Positions 27,955 through 36,336 of a stretch of 64,000 nt of DNA are shown in pieces. Each line of letters starts with the position of its first letter. Positions within the stretch are counted from its first letter, which is position 1. The notes below the pieces were generated by a model. That model was given only the letters and a program-made list of their open reading frames with translations. It was not told the origin of the DNA and did not search any database. The position numbers and the translations under genes were made by a program. The stretch covers positions 48,196 through 112,195 of the forward strand of contig NZ_PFGL01000021.1 of assembly GCF_002783505.1 (NCBI RefSeq), written 5' to 3'. Origin of the DNA: Shewanella sp. CG12_big_fil_rev_8_21_14_0_65_47_15 (GTDB taxonomy: Bacteria > Pseudomonadota > Gammaproteobacteria > Enterobacterales > Shewanellaceae).

Positions 27955-28485
27955 ATGTCTGTTGCTCTAAATACATTTAAGCGTGCAATCAATGATGCAA
28001 GAGCTTTGATCGAATGCTACGACGAACTAAATGGAAAACAGGAATCACAAGCATTGGGTGCATTAAAAAGAGCCGCTTTGATCATGACTATGACGGCTTG
28101 GGAAACCTATGTAGAAGATGTTGCTACAGAACTTTTCAACAACAAGTTTGGTGCACTAAAAGGGTGTCAAATTGGAAACTTTATGGAGCAGCAGTTTTCT
28201 ACCCGCTTGAAAATGTTTCATAACCCCGACTCTGCTAAAACAAAGCAAATTTTTGAAGAGTTTTTCGGAATTGATGTTACAGAGCATTGGAAATGGCCGA
28301 ATTATATCCCTAAACAAGCGAGAGAAACCCTTAATAATTGGCTCAAAAAGCGTGGAGATGCGGTACACCGTGCTCAAGTTGAAATTGGTGTACCTCAAAT
28401 CATAAAACGTGATGAAGTGGATAAATGTATTCGGTTTATTACTGAATTGGTGACCGCTACAGATAAAGCACTTGATTCAGTTTAG
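27955..28485 (+). CDS. HEPN-domain protein (RiboL-PSP-HEPN-like)
   Basis: The 176-residue all-helical protein has a near-N-terminal helix pair (ALIMTMTAWETYVEDVATELF) and, near the C-terminus, the R-x4-H signature of HEPN ribonucleases (KKRGDAVHRAQ). The sequence resembles the RiboL-PSP-HEPN/MAE_28990 group by memory. HEPN proteins of this kind are often RNases in toxin-antitoxin or phage-defence settings, but no nucleotidyltransferase antitoxin is adjacent. AAGGA precedes the ATG. The gene is AT-rich compared with the core genes and lies just after repeat copy A, consistent with acquisition. Confidence 0.65.
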   Translation: MSVALNTFKRAINDARALIECYDELNGKQESQALGALKRAALIMTMTAWETYVEDVATELFNNKFGALKGCQIGNFMEQQFSTRLKMFHNPDSAKTKQIFEEFFGIDVTEHWKWPNYIPKQARETLNNWLKKRGDAVHRAQVEIGVPQIIKRDEVDKCIRFITELVTATDKALDSV

Positions 28486-28505
28486 TTAGAGTTGTATGAG
28501 CCACG

Positions 28506-28928
28506 ATGAAACTAATACTCCAGATTACCTTAGGAATTTTGTTAGCAGGTTTGGTCACTTTGTTAGTGCGAATTGGCTATTTGAGTTATATCGAATACCG
28601 CCTGACACAAGGGATTAATGAGTTTGCTATGCAACAAAAGCAAACTGAACTTGCTCGCCAACAAGCCGTAAAAGAACGCAAGATTATTGAATATCAACAG
28701 CAACAAATTGCAATGCAACAGGCTGCGGAACAACGACGAATAGCACAACAAAACGAAGTCGCACGTATACGTAAAGCCGAAGCATGGCGCAAGTATTATC
28801 TTGTCCCCGAAGACTGTAAAAACTATAAGTCAGATGAACATATGGTCAACTGCCTAAACCATAAAGCCGATGCAAAAGCAGAATTTGATAGAGCGTATGA
28901 TTCAGGGGAATTGGTACTTCCGAAATAA
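28506..28928 (+). CDS. Small membrane-anchored coiled-coil protein
   Basis: The 140-residue product is not a family I recognise. It has one N-terminal membrane segment (LILQITLGILLAGLVTLLV). A Gln/Arg-rich helix of about 60 residues follows (QQQIAMQQAAEQRRIAQQ), which should form a coiled coil. The C-terminus has two cysteines (EDCKNYKSDEHMVNCLNH). It starts 20 bp after the HEPN gene, so the two may be co-transcribed. Confidence 0.55.
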   Translation: MKLILQITLGILLAGLVTLLVRIGYLSYIEYRLTQGINEFAMQQKQTELARQQAVKERKIIEYQQQQIAMQQAAEQRRIAQQNEVARIRKAEAWRKYYLVPEDCKNYKSDEHMVNCLNHKADAKAEFDRAYDSGELVLPK

Positions 28929-29106
28929 AGTAGTCGATATTTAAAACACGAAAAATGAGGTTGCCATATTTTTTTTTGAGCATGAAAGTGATGGCTTTCT
29001 TTTCCTTTTAGCTAACTCGTTTTTCATTGCTCAACGGTGATAAGTGTGCGTACAAATTATGTAAAAATTATACTTCAATAGATTTTACTCAAAAAAGAGA
29101 ATTAAA

Positions 29107-30033
29107 ATGGAAATAGTATCAGTAATAAATTATAAAGGCGGTGTTGGTAAAACAACAGTTACTTCAAACTTGGCAGCAGAGTTGGCTTGGAAAGGTAAAA
29201 GTGTGTTAATCCTAGATATGGATGCGCAAGCTAGTTTAACATTTTCTTTTGTCACACCTGATTATTGGGAAGCCAATTTAAAAGAAAATAGGACAATTAA
29301 GAGTTGGTTTGATTGTATTAGCCAAGGTAATTCGACAATGCCATTATCAGATTTACGAGTACGCCCAGAAGCAGTAAATAAATATTTTAAGACTAGAGGT
29401 GGTTGCTTGGATATCATTTCTTCTCACTTGGGGCTAATCAATGTAGATTTAGAGCTTGCTACATTACTCGGAGGGGCTAGCCCTTCACAAACTCAAAAAA
29501 AATATCTTAAAGTTCATGGTAAGTTAAGAGAAGAGTTGAGCAAGCTAGCTTTAGAAATGAACTATGATATTGTACTTATTGATTGCCCACCTAACTTTAA
29601 TATAGTGACAAAAAATGCTTTAATTGCTTCGGATAAGATACTAGTTCCTGCCAAGCCTGATTACCTATCCACACTGGGAATTGACTATCTAAAATCAAGC
29701 GTAGAAGCACTAGTAGAAGACTTTAATTTCTATGCAAAAAAAGACGAAGAGTTTCATGAAGCATCGCCTGAATTTCTGGGTGTCGTATTCACAATGATCC
29801 AAATCTCATCAGGAAAGCCTATATCTGCACAAAGACAGTATATTTCCCAGACTAAACGACTAGGTGTGCCTGTATTTGATAGCGTTTTCAGAGAGAATAA
29901 AACTATTTTTGCTGATGCTCCAAGAAACGGGATGCCTGTAGTTTTAAATTCATACTCAAACAACACTTATAGTGATATTGTTAGTGAAATTGAAGTTTTT
30001 GTTGGTGAGTTTCAAACTAAGTTAGGATTGTAA
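29107..30033 (+). CDS. ParA-family ATPase
   Basis: The 308-residue protein has the deviant Walker A motif NYKGGVGKTTVTSNLAAELA (residues about 7-26), with the signature lysine in KGGVGKT. A switch I region (DMDAQASLTF) and Walker B (IVLIDCPPNFN) follow. There is no N-terminal helix-turn-helix, so it is of the short Soj-like kind. Such ATPases position DNA or protein cargo. It is followed 1 nt later by a small unrecognised gene that could encode the partner. The setting is accessory and AT-rich; no plasmid replication gene or parS site was recognised, so a chromosomal or mobile-element origin cannot be told apart. Confidence 0.85.
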   Translation: MEIVSVINYKGGVGKTTVTSNLAAELAWKGKSVLILDMDAQASLTFSFVTPDYWEANLKENRTIKSWFDCISQGNSTMPLSDLRVRPEAVNKYFKTRGGCLDIISSHLGLINVDLELATLLGGASPSQTQKKYLKVHGKLREELSKLALEMNYDIVLIDCPPNFNIVTKNALIASDKILVPAKPDYLSTLGIDYLKSSVEALVEDFNFYAKKDEEFHEASPEFLGVVFTMIQISSGKPISAQRQYISQTKRLGVPVFDSVFRENKTIFADAPRNGMPVVLNSYSNNTYSDIVSEIEVFVGEFQTKLGL

Positions 30034-30034
30034 A

Positions 30035-30439
30035 ATGAAACACAACGTTATCGTAAAAAATTATTTGTCATCTGTCTTATCATTAATTGATGATTTGAGT
30101 GATTCTGATTTGGCCAAACTCGAATCTGGCAAGTTTGAACTCTCTATAAAGTTAATTGAAAAGGCTGGTGTAAAAGTTGATTTAAAACCAAAAAGTGAGT
30201 CTGAGTTAATTAATTTTGATCTTTTAATTGAAGAGCTATATTGCGTAAAGAGTAGGGGGTTAGGTTTGGAGGTTATCGAAAAACATCTAAAGTTAAAAAG
30301 TGATCTAGTGAAATTTGCTAAATATATAGATGTTGCTTTTTTGAAAAGCGACAGAGTTGAAAAAATAAAGGAGACCATTGTAGATGCAACGGTTGGAGCA
30401 AAACTAAGATCAAGTGCAATTCAGGGGAAGGAAATGTAA
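30035..30439 (+). CDS. Small protein downstream of the ParA ATPase
   Basis: I do not recognise this 134-residue protein. It is charged and predicted helical, with no membrane segment (SSVLSLIDDLSDSDLAKLE, then EVIEKHLKLKSDLVKFAKYI). The start lies 1 nt after the ParA stop (TAAaATG), so expression is coupled. By position it could be the ParB-like or cargo adaptor partner, but no helix-turn-helix or CTPase motif is visible. Confidence 0.55.
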   Translation: MKHNVIVKNYLSSVLSLIDDLSDSDLAKLESGKFELSIKLIEKAGVKVDLKPKSESELINFDLLIEELYCVKSRGLGLEVIEKHLKLKSDLVKFAKYIDVAFLKSDRVEKIKETIVDATVGAKLRSSAIQGKEM

Positions 30440-30756
30440 ATAAGAGGCTGTTCATAACTCTGTGTCAGGTTAATTTCACAGATCGATATGGTTTTCAAAT
30501 AGCAAAGACATATATGGCTACCTCGGGTTTAGCAAGGCCAATGTCCTATTTTATTCGAACTACATTTACGTTAATCGATAATTCACCTTTCACAACGGGG
30601 TATCAGTCGTTAATGGTTCGCGGTCTTGCAACCTGATGTTAAAAATAAAGAGTTGGCGTTAGTTGCGCCCTAATAAGTTCGAAATTGACGTATTCCCCTC
30701 ATTAACAGGCATTATTTTTTACATTTGTTGTGCTGCCATCACTGCCTGTTTTCGAT
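30440..30756. other. Intergenic region with a possible insertion-sequence end
   Basis: No credible gene. At 30444-30467 the sequence GAGGCTGTTCATAACTC (then TGTGTCA) resembles the terminal inverted repeat of IS256-family elements as I remember them. No transposase and no second end are present, so at most this is a scar. Confidence 0.35.
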
Positions 30757-30936
30757 GTGTTATTAGCTGGCGGGATAAGTCCACTACGTGTTATCGATAT
30801 ATTGGTAAAAATACTCATATTTCTGGCCTTGTTCTTTGTTTTAAGGAGTTTGCTAGTAAAACTAGAATCAGAATCAATCGAGCCATATAAGGGTCTGCAG
30901 CTTCGGTTTAAATCAACAACACAGACAGCAGACTAA
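30757..30936 (+). CDS. Tiny single-span membrane protein, left copy
   Basis: A GTG-started frame encodes 59 residues beginning MLLAGGISPLRVIDILVKIL, one membrane span plus a charged tail. It closely matches the 43-residue product at 39970 over the first 30 residues; the DNA is about 89 percent identical over 87 bp. This cross-copy similarity is the reason to treat it as a real coding region. The stop lies inside a strong hairpin. Function unknown. Confidence 0.5.
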   Translation: MLLAGGISPLRVIDILVKILIFLALFFVLRSLLVKLESESIEPYKGLQLRFKSTTQTAD

Positions 30937-30953
30937 AGTGCTGCTGTCTGTGT
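30919..30953. terminator. Strong hairpin between tiny ORF and CHAT gene
   Basis: ACACAGACAGCAG and CTGCTGTCTGTGT form a perfect 13-bp stem with a 9-nt loop, right after the CHAT-gene stop (minus) and over the tiny ORF stop (plus). T-runs are short, so efficiency is uncertain. A degenerate version of the right arm (GCTGACTGTGTTTAT) follows the right copy of the tiny ORF. Confidence 0.65.
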
Positions 30954-30959
30954 TTATCC

Positions 30960-32918
30960 TTATTGATCTTCAGTGAGTGCATCCACAGCCGTTTGTGCCA
31001 ACTGCTGCCAGATTGGGCTTTGCCATTCTAGTAAGTAACGACCAAACTGCCGTTTTGTTGATAAAATTGGGAAATTATCATTCAGAGGCTCATCCAGCAT
31101 GGCTTTGCAGTAGTCCTGAATAGTGTCCTGAAGTGCCTTCAGGTCTGTTTTATCAGGATGATAAACCGCATTCAGTAAGGTCAGCTCAGCCAAAGTCGCA
31201 AGTACATAAACTTTCTCTTTGCCTGAGCATAGATTCAATTTCCAGCTGGTCATTTCAAGTGCTGCACACCAGGTGGTGCCGTATTTTTCCGACAACTTTT
31301 GTAAGCCCGCTGCATCGTCTGTTTTGTTGCGAATGGCAATAATGGACAGGTATTGAGTCAACAACCAGTGATTGGCCTGATCGATAGTCCAGGCGGCCTG
31401 ATAAAACTCAAAACAGCATTTGTAGGCCTGATCCGCTTCTTTTTTGGCACCTATTAAATCCAGTGCTATGCCAATACGTTTTTCGCTGGCAGCACTTAAG
31501 CCCAGACGCATCGACCATTCTTCTTTGCTTAAATGATCATGGGGCTCATCGCGCCACTCTTTCAGCTCTTGCCGTATTGCTTCGGATAAAGCAGTCAGTT
31601 CTTGATGCACGTCAGTCTGCTGAGCGGGTGCTGTCACACCCTGAGTGATGGCTTTTACCAACTCATCAATACGGTCAAACTTCACTTCAATTTTGTGCTG
31701 GGTCTGGTTGGCATGGAACTGCTGCACCTGCAAGGCAAAATCAGGCGGCACAGTTGCATAAGCCACTATGCTGGCCCAGTCGTGGGTTTCGGGTGCGTCG
31801 GTGCGTAAGCGTTGGCGTAATTCGTGTAATACCCAGCGTGGGTCGTCCCCTTTGAGTAAACCGCTGTACAACACTTTGGCGGCTATGGCTGAGGCTTTCA
31901 TCCACAGTGGAAACTGTGAGGCTATCACCCATGGAATACCGGAGCTATTAAGCTCGTGCGCTATGCTGCCGCCAGGTGTGAGCACCGAGTTGATATTGCC
32001 TGAGTCACAAGTGGCTAAAGTGACCAAGGTAGGGCGGCAGTGCGTGGTGCCTAAAGCATCGTTAGCCGTCAGCGCTATAGCCAGTCGTTCGCCGTCGACC
32101 ACATCAATTTGCTCAGGGCCAGCCTCGCTGCACAAAGCGACGCCATAATGCTCGTCACCGGACTCCTGATAAGGTGCACCATGGGCCAGAATATGCACAT
32201 GAGTGAACTCTTGTGTGGCACATAAGGTGCGTAATTGCTCAAGCGTCGCCTGTGGTAATACCGTCAGCAGCTTTTTCACTTCGTTGATACGTTCCTCCGG
32301 GCTGTCTTTTAATTTCACCCAGGGTTCTATGGCTTCACGCAGCGCCTGTAAATGCGACTGTGATGGCACATAACTGCCGGCTGGTGCTGCAAAAGCAAAC
32401 AGAATTTTGGGTGTTCTGGTCCAATTCATCGGCAAAGGCCGACCACGGCGCACTTCGCGGGTGATAGACACCGGAGTGCGCATTTGCAAAAACAACGGAG
32501 CGCCAGTGCCAGGGAAACCATCTGCTGCTATGGCGGCTTCAAAGGGCAATAAACCCAGCTCAAAGGCCGACATCGATAAACTTAAATGCACCAGACTGCT
32601 TTTGCCTGCCGCGGCCGCGCCCAGTTCGGAAATCAGCGCCGGTACTTCAGCAAAAATGCGGCCCAGACTTTCACCTATATCCCTAAGTTCTGCCTGACGC
32701 TGATCGTCGGTGGCCGGATCTTTATCCAGCGGGTACTTCAGTCGCTTTAATCGCATCAGCAACTGGCGGTGTTCATAAGGAATATTGATGGTGACGGGGC
32801 CGTCCGAACCACAAAGCGCGATGTAATTGGTTAATGGCGACAATAACTGGTTGTGGGTAGGACCTGCTCTTAACAGTTCAAGCTTCACGCTGCTAATTTC
32901 GGTGCTTTGCGCTTTCAT
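30960..32918 (-). CDS. CHAT-domain caspase-like protease
   Basis: The protein has 652 residues from the ATG at 32918. That start lies 1 nt after the stop of the preceding gene (TAAcATG) and follows AGAGG; a longer frame upstream would overlap that gene. The middle of the chain is a CHAT (caspase HetF associated with TPRs) peptidase domain. The catalytic histidine is in VHILAHGAP (H246) and the cysteine in LVTLATCDSGN (C304), followed by GGSIAHELNSSGIPWVIASQ, typical of the fold. An N-terminal region of about 200 residues and a C-terminal helical region of about 250 residues surround it; the latter may be TPR-like. CHAT proteases act in bacterial cell-death and defence systems (for example gasdermin-activating and Craspase proteases). 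Last gene of the six-gene operon. Confidence 0.82.
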   Translation of the reverse strand: MKAQSTEISSVKLELLRAGPTHNQLLSPLTNYIALCGSDGPVTINIPYEHRQLLMRLKRLKYPLDKDPATDDQRQAELRDIGESLGRIFAEVPALISELGAAAAGKSSLVHLSLSMSAFELGLLPFEAAIAADGFPGTGAPLFLQMRTPVSITREVRRGRPLPMNWTRTPKILFAFAAPAGSYVPSQSHLQALREAIEPWVKLKDSPEERINEVKKLLTVLPQATLEQLRTLCATQEFTHVHILAHGAPYQESGDEHYGVALCSEAGPEQIDVVDGERLAIALTANDALGTTHCRPTLVTLATCDSGNINSVLTPGGSIAHELNSSGIPWVIASQFPLWMKASAIAAKVLYSGLLKGDDPRWVLHELRQRLRTDAPETHDWASIVAYATVPPDFALQVQQFHANQTQHKIEVKFDRIDELVKAITQGVTAPAQQTDVHQELTALSEAIRQELKEWRDEPHDHLSKEEWSMRLGLSAASEKRIGIALDLIGAKKEADQAYKCCFEFYQAAWTIDQANHWLLTQYLSIIAIRNKTDDAAGLQKLSEKYGTTWCAALEMTSWKLNLCSGKEKVYVLATLAELTLLNAVYHPDKTDLKALQDTIQDYCKAMLDEPLNDNFPILSTKRQFGRYLLEWQSPIWQQLAQTAVDALTEDQ

Positions 32919-32919
32919 G

Positions 32920-34419
32920 TTAAGACCTCTCAAATTGCTTGATAATTTGCGGCTCGCCCGTGCCATCACCCTGCACATGAGTCAGGCTGCCGATGGCACC
33001 AGTGGCGGTTTTTTTAATAGAAACGGCACTGGTTTGATTCATGACAAAAGGCTGGCCGCCAAAACTGGCGTTGTCGATGCTTTCCATTTTGCCGTCGATC
33101 AGGATTTTATAGACGGGCTGAAAAGCAGCCTGATCTTTGAGCATCTCAGGTGTAAAACTCAGCAGGCGGATCCAGGTGCCGCAGTTAAAGTAATATCGGC
33201 CTGAACCCATGTCGATGGCGCGTTCCAGATGGGTATGGCCCGTGACAATAAAGTCGATGCTATTGCCAACTGCGGCAGTGACTTCTTTGTAGGTATCGTC
33301 TTTGTCATTGATATTAAAAGTGTTATCGCCAGATAACCAGTCTTTCATCGCGCGGCGTAAGGCTTCATCTTTGGGGATATTGCGGATCCAGCCGGTTAAA
33401 CGGTCGAAAATCAGCTGGCCAGTGCCCAGTTGTCCATCCTGTTCAAATAGCTGAGCATTCGGAGTACCGAGGTTTTGTTCGGCTTGCAGCAACATGGCAT
33501 CCACCACCTGACTGCCGGCACTGGCGTAGGTTCTCATGCCCTGCGTCAGGTTGCTGCCAAGCACCTGCGTCAACTGCGGCGGGGTAGCGCTTTGCTCTTC
33601 ATGGGTCTGAAAACCATCCATCGATAAGCGTTGATTGACTTGTCCGCCGTCTATTGTTTTTCGTCCTACTATCGACAATAAATCGCCGATTTTTTTCGCC
33701 TGAGACGGGTCCAGCGCTACTAAAGTGCCGACAGCGGCCTGGGTTTCAGGTTTGAGCAGGTCAATCCATTTGTACTTTTCTTTGACCTGATTCATCACCT
33801 CTTTCACCATGCGGGTACCGGCATTGGGTGTCCATTCCTGTTGGGTTAAAGTACGGCCAGCATTGAGGCGTCGGCCCACTTTGGCTAAGTCTTCGTATCT
33901 GTTGAAATTCCAGGGGTCGACTTCGTTGCCATGGGTGCAGTAGACAGTAGCGCCACCGACAGTGCAGCTAAAACCTGCACCTATAGTGGAAAACTCAATG
34001 CTGGCGCGCTTTTGCGGGTTGTCTCCGGCCAGACGCTGTTGGATCAGGCGCTGTACCACGGGAAAGGAAATCTCCACATCGTGATTGCCGATAATAAACA
34101 CTAGACTGCGGCGCTCTAACGCTACAAAAGCCGCCAGCGCCGCCCAAATGCCGGAGAAGGATGGGTTCGCCATAATGCTGCTGACCACTTCAACCGCTCT
34201 GTCGACCATAATGTAATCGGAGGATTTCTCCGCCAGGGTGTCAAACACATCACCGTTGAGCACCAAAGCCACCTGACCCGCAGGATTCTGCTGACCGACC
34301 CACTGAATATAACCGGCCAGTCGTTTGGTTTCGCGCAGCACCTGAAAACTGGGTTCAGCGCCGCCCATATGGATATCGGAAATGACATGCACTTCATCAT
34401 AAGCAGGAAAATTGCTCAT
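32920..34419 (-). CDS. Calcineurin-like metallophosphoesterase
   Basis: The protein has 499 residues from the ATG at 34419, which follows GAGG; upstream in-frame codons would add an unlikely extension. All metal-binding motifs of the superfamily are present: HVISDIHMGG near the N-terminus, LNGDVFD, IGNHDVE, TVYCTHGNEVD and VTGHTHLE. A long insertion between the last two (about residues 200-370) is unusual and may determine substrate or partner. It could act on nucleotides, phospholipids or phosphoproteins; the sequence does not say. Its stop is 1 nt before the CHAT start, so the two proteins are made in coupled fashion. Confidence 0.82.
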   Translation of the reverse strand: MSNFPAYDEVHVISDIHMGGAEPSFQVLRETKRLAGYIQWVGQQNPAGQVALVLNGDVFDTLAEKSSDYIMVDRAVEVVSSIMANPSFSGIWAALAAFVALERRSLVFIIGNHDVEISFPVVQRLIQQRLAGDNPQKRASIEFSTIGAGFSCTVGGATVYCTHGNEVDPWNFNRYEDLAKVGRRLNAGRTLTQQEWTPNAGTRMVKEVMNQVKEKYKWIDLLKPETQAAVGTLVALDPSQAKKIGDLLSIVGRKTIDGGQVNQRLSMDGFQTHEEQSATPPQLTQVLGSNLTQGMRTYASAGSQVVDAMLLQAEQNLGTPNAQLFEQDGQLGTGQLIFDRLTGWIRNIPKDEALRRAMKDWLSGDNTFNINDKDDTYKEVTAAVGNSIDFIVTGHTHLERAIDMGSGRYYFNCGTWIRLLSFTPEMLKDQAAFQPVYKILIDGKMESIDNASFGGQPFVMNQTSAVSIKKTATGAIGSLTHVQGDGTGEPQIIKQFERS

Positions 34420-34539
34420 TGTGGTTAACCTCGTCGACACTTGGGGAGCAGCAATGCTGCTCTGTACTTTAAAAAGTTGGCGAAACAGAGAAAGCAACCA
34501 TGTCACTGGTTTTGTGTAGCTTGGCATCTGTCCGGCCTG

Positions 34540-36264
34540 TTAGAGTTCAGCTGTTGGCGCTATGCCGGTAATACCTTCAGCCACCCGTTCAGACACTGCA
34601 CTGATGGTCGCTATCGGGTTGGCGCCAACAGCTGTAGGCAACAAGGAACCGTCTGCCACATACAAGCCGCTGTAACCAAATACCTGACCAAAAGTAGCTA
34701 ATTCAGCACTGGTGACGCCTTGCTCTGGACTATCGGCTAAACGACAACCACCCAGCGAATGCACTGTGACGTTACGCCGCATAGGCCAGAGCCAGTTCGG
34801 CATAGGGATAAAAGCTTTGCCGCCGCACCATTTTCTAAAACGCTCGCCGGTGGCCAGAATGGCGTTGTACAAGGACATGCTGTTTTTATAGGGCCACTTC
34901 ACATGCAAATAACCTTGTTTATTCAGCGACATCACACCGTCGCCTTTATCTAGGCCCATGCAGAGCAAGACGCTGGTGGTGTAGGACAAGTCATTTTTAA
35001 GTAAAGACGTTAAGGCATAACCCAAATGGCCTGTACTGATGCCATGCACAAAGCGGGCAAAAGCCAGCCGTATAGTGCGAAACAGCACCTGCAGTTGAGA
35101 TGCGCCGGGTTTTACCCCTTCGGTGTACCAGGCGGCAAAGTTTGGGTAGCTAGCATCTTCAAGAATAAAAGCTTTGCTGCGGTCGAAGTTTGTAAACAGG
35201 TTGTAATCTGTGCCCTGGGTGATCACAGGGCCATAATTTGGATCTGCTGATTTGTTGCCTTCGACAACAAAAGATAAAAAGTCGCCGTTACCGGAAAAAT
35301 GCCGGCCCAATTGTTGGCTGATGTTCGGTAAGGTTTTATGCAGATCGCGACAGCGCATCAACAGCTCGTTGGTGCCTAAAGTGCCGGCCGACACCACCAC
35401 TCGGCGAGTCAGGGCGCTGCACTCTTTATGTGCCTCTTTTAAATTCTGCCAGTAGACCCGGTAACCAAATTCACCATTCATGGCCGGGTTGTCCTGGCCA
35501 GAGGCATCAACAGGCACTATTTTTTGCGCCAGCACCTGAGTTTGAATATGGGCCTGATACCTGTGTTCGGCTACATGTAAGTAGTTTAAATCCAGCGTAT
35601 TTTTTGAATGGGTGTTGCAGCCGACATCACATTCAGCACAGTAAACACAGGAGGTTTGTACGGCGCCATAGCGGTTTCTCTCCTGCACACCGATAGGGGT
35701 TGGATTATCAAAATCGTTGCCAAAAAACACGTTGATATCTAAAAGCTGAGAGTCGTGTCCATCGGCTTTGGCGAAGTTTTGAAATAACTCGGTGCGGATA
35801 ATTTTGCGACGGGGCTCGTTATTTTGTGGAATGGGCCGTGCCCCCAGTACTTGTTTGGCAATGGCGTAATAAGGTTGTAATACGTCTTTTTGCGCGTTGG
35901 CTGGCCAGTTGCTGTCGAACACTTCATCCGGTGGCTGTAAAAACACGTTAGCGTAAATTAATGAGCCACCGCCTAAGCCTGCACTGATCACCGCATCCAT
36001 ATGATCAAAATTACGGATATCAAACAAACCGTGGCATTCTTCGCCTTGCAGTTTTTCCGGCATATCGCGTTTCTCTTGCGGAAGATTCCAGAAGTTGCGC
36101 GCCATATCGTGGGGTGAGCGGGCAAAGGATCCCATTGGGTATCGTTTACCCCGCTCCAGTAATAACACTTGTCCCGGCCATTTTTTTGATAGACGGCAGG
36201 TGTTGATAGCCCCCCCAAAACCACTGCCAATCACTATGGCTTCATAATCGTACTGAATACTCAT
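34540..36264 (-). CDS. GMC / cholesterol-oxidase-like flavoprotein
   Basis: The 574-residue flavoprotein has the FAD-binding motif IVIGSGFGGAINTCRLS (residues about 11-27). A central CVYCAECDVGCNTHSKNTLD stretch contains several cysteines, and the C-terminal GMC motifs are HSLGGCRLAD, GLYVADGSLLP and GANPIATISAV. This pattern matches cholesterol-oxidase-like GMC proteins rather than choline or glucose dehydrogenases. It probably oxidises a sterol-like or other lipid alcohol. It lacks the C-terminal alpha/beta hydrolase domain fused to some relatives; a separate alpha/beta hydrolase is encoded at the head of the same operon. No signal peptide. Confidence 0.85.
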   Translation of the reverse strand: MSIQYDYEAIVIGSGFGGAINTCRLSKKWPGQVLLLERGKRYPMGSFARSPHDMARNFWNLPQEKRDMPEKLQGEECHGLFDIRNFDHMDAVISAGLGGGSLIYANVFLQPPDEVFDSNWPANAQKDVLQPYYAIAKQVLGARPIPQNNEPRRKIIRTELFQNFAKADGHDSQLLDINVFFGNDFDNPTPIGVQERNRYGAVQTSCVYCAECDVGCNTHSKNTLDLNYLHVAEHRYQAHIQTQVLAQKIVPVDASGQDNPAMNGEFGYRVYWQNLKEAHKECSALTRRVVVSAGTLGTNELLMRCRDLHKTLPNISQQLGRHFSGNGDFLSFVVEGNKSADPNYGPVITQGTDYNLFTNFDRSKAFILEDASYPNFAAWYTEGVKPGASQLQVLFRTIRLAFARFVHGISTGHLGYALTSLLKNDLSYTTSVLLCMGLDKGDGVMSLNKQGYLHVKWPYKNSMSLYNAILATGERFRKWCGGKAFIPMPNWLWPMRRNVTVHSLGGCRLADSPEQGVTSAELATFGQVFGYSGLYVADGSLLPTAVGANPIATISAVSERVAEGITGIAPTAEL

Positions 36265-36336
36265 GTTGTTCCCTCATTCGTAGAAGCCAGTTCTGCATCC
36301 GGCCTTTTGTCTTCCGTTTTTGTTGTATCCGGGCTG

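Noticed and set aside
30640..30680. GGCGTTAG near the tiny membrane gene as an integron site
   Set aside because: No paired left half and no integrase; the match is too short.
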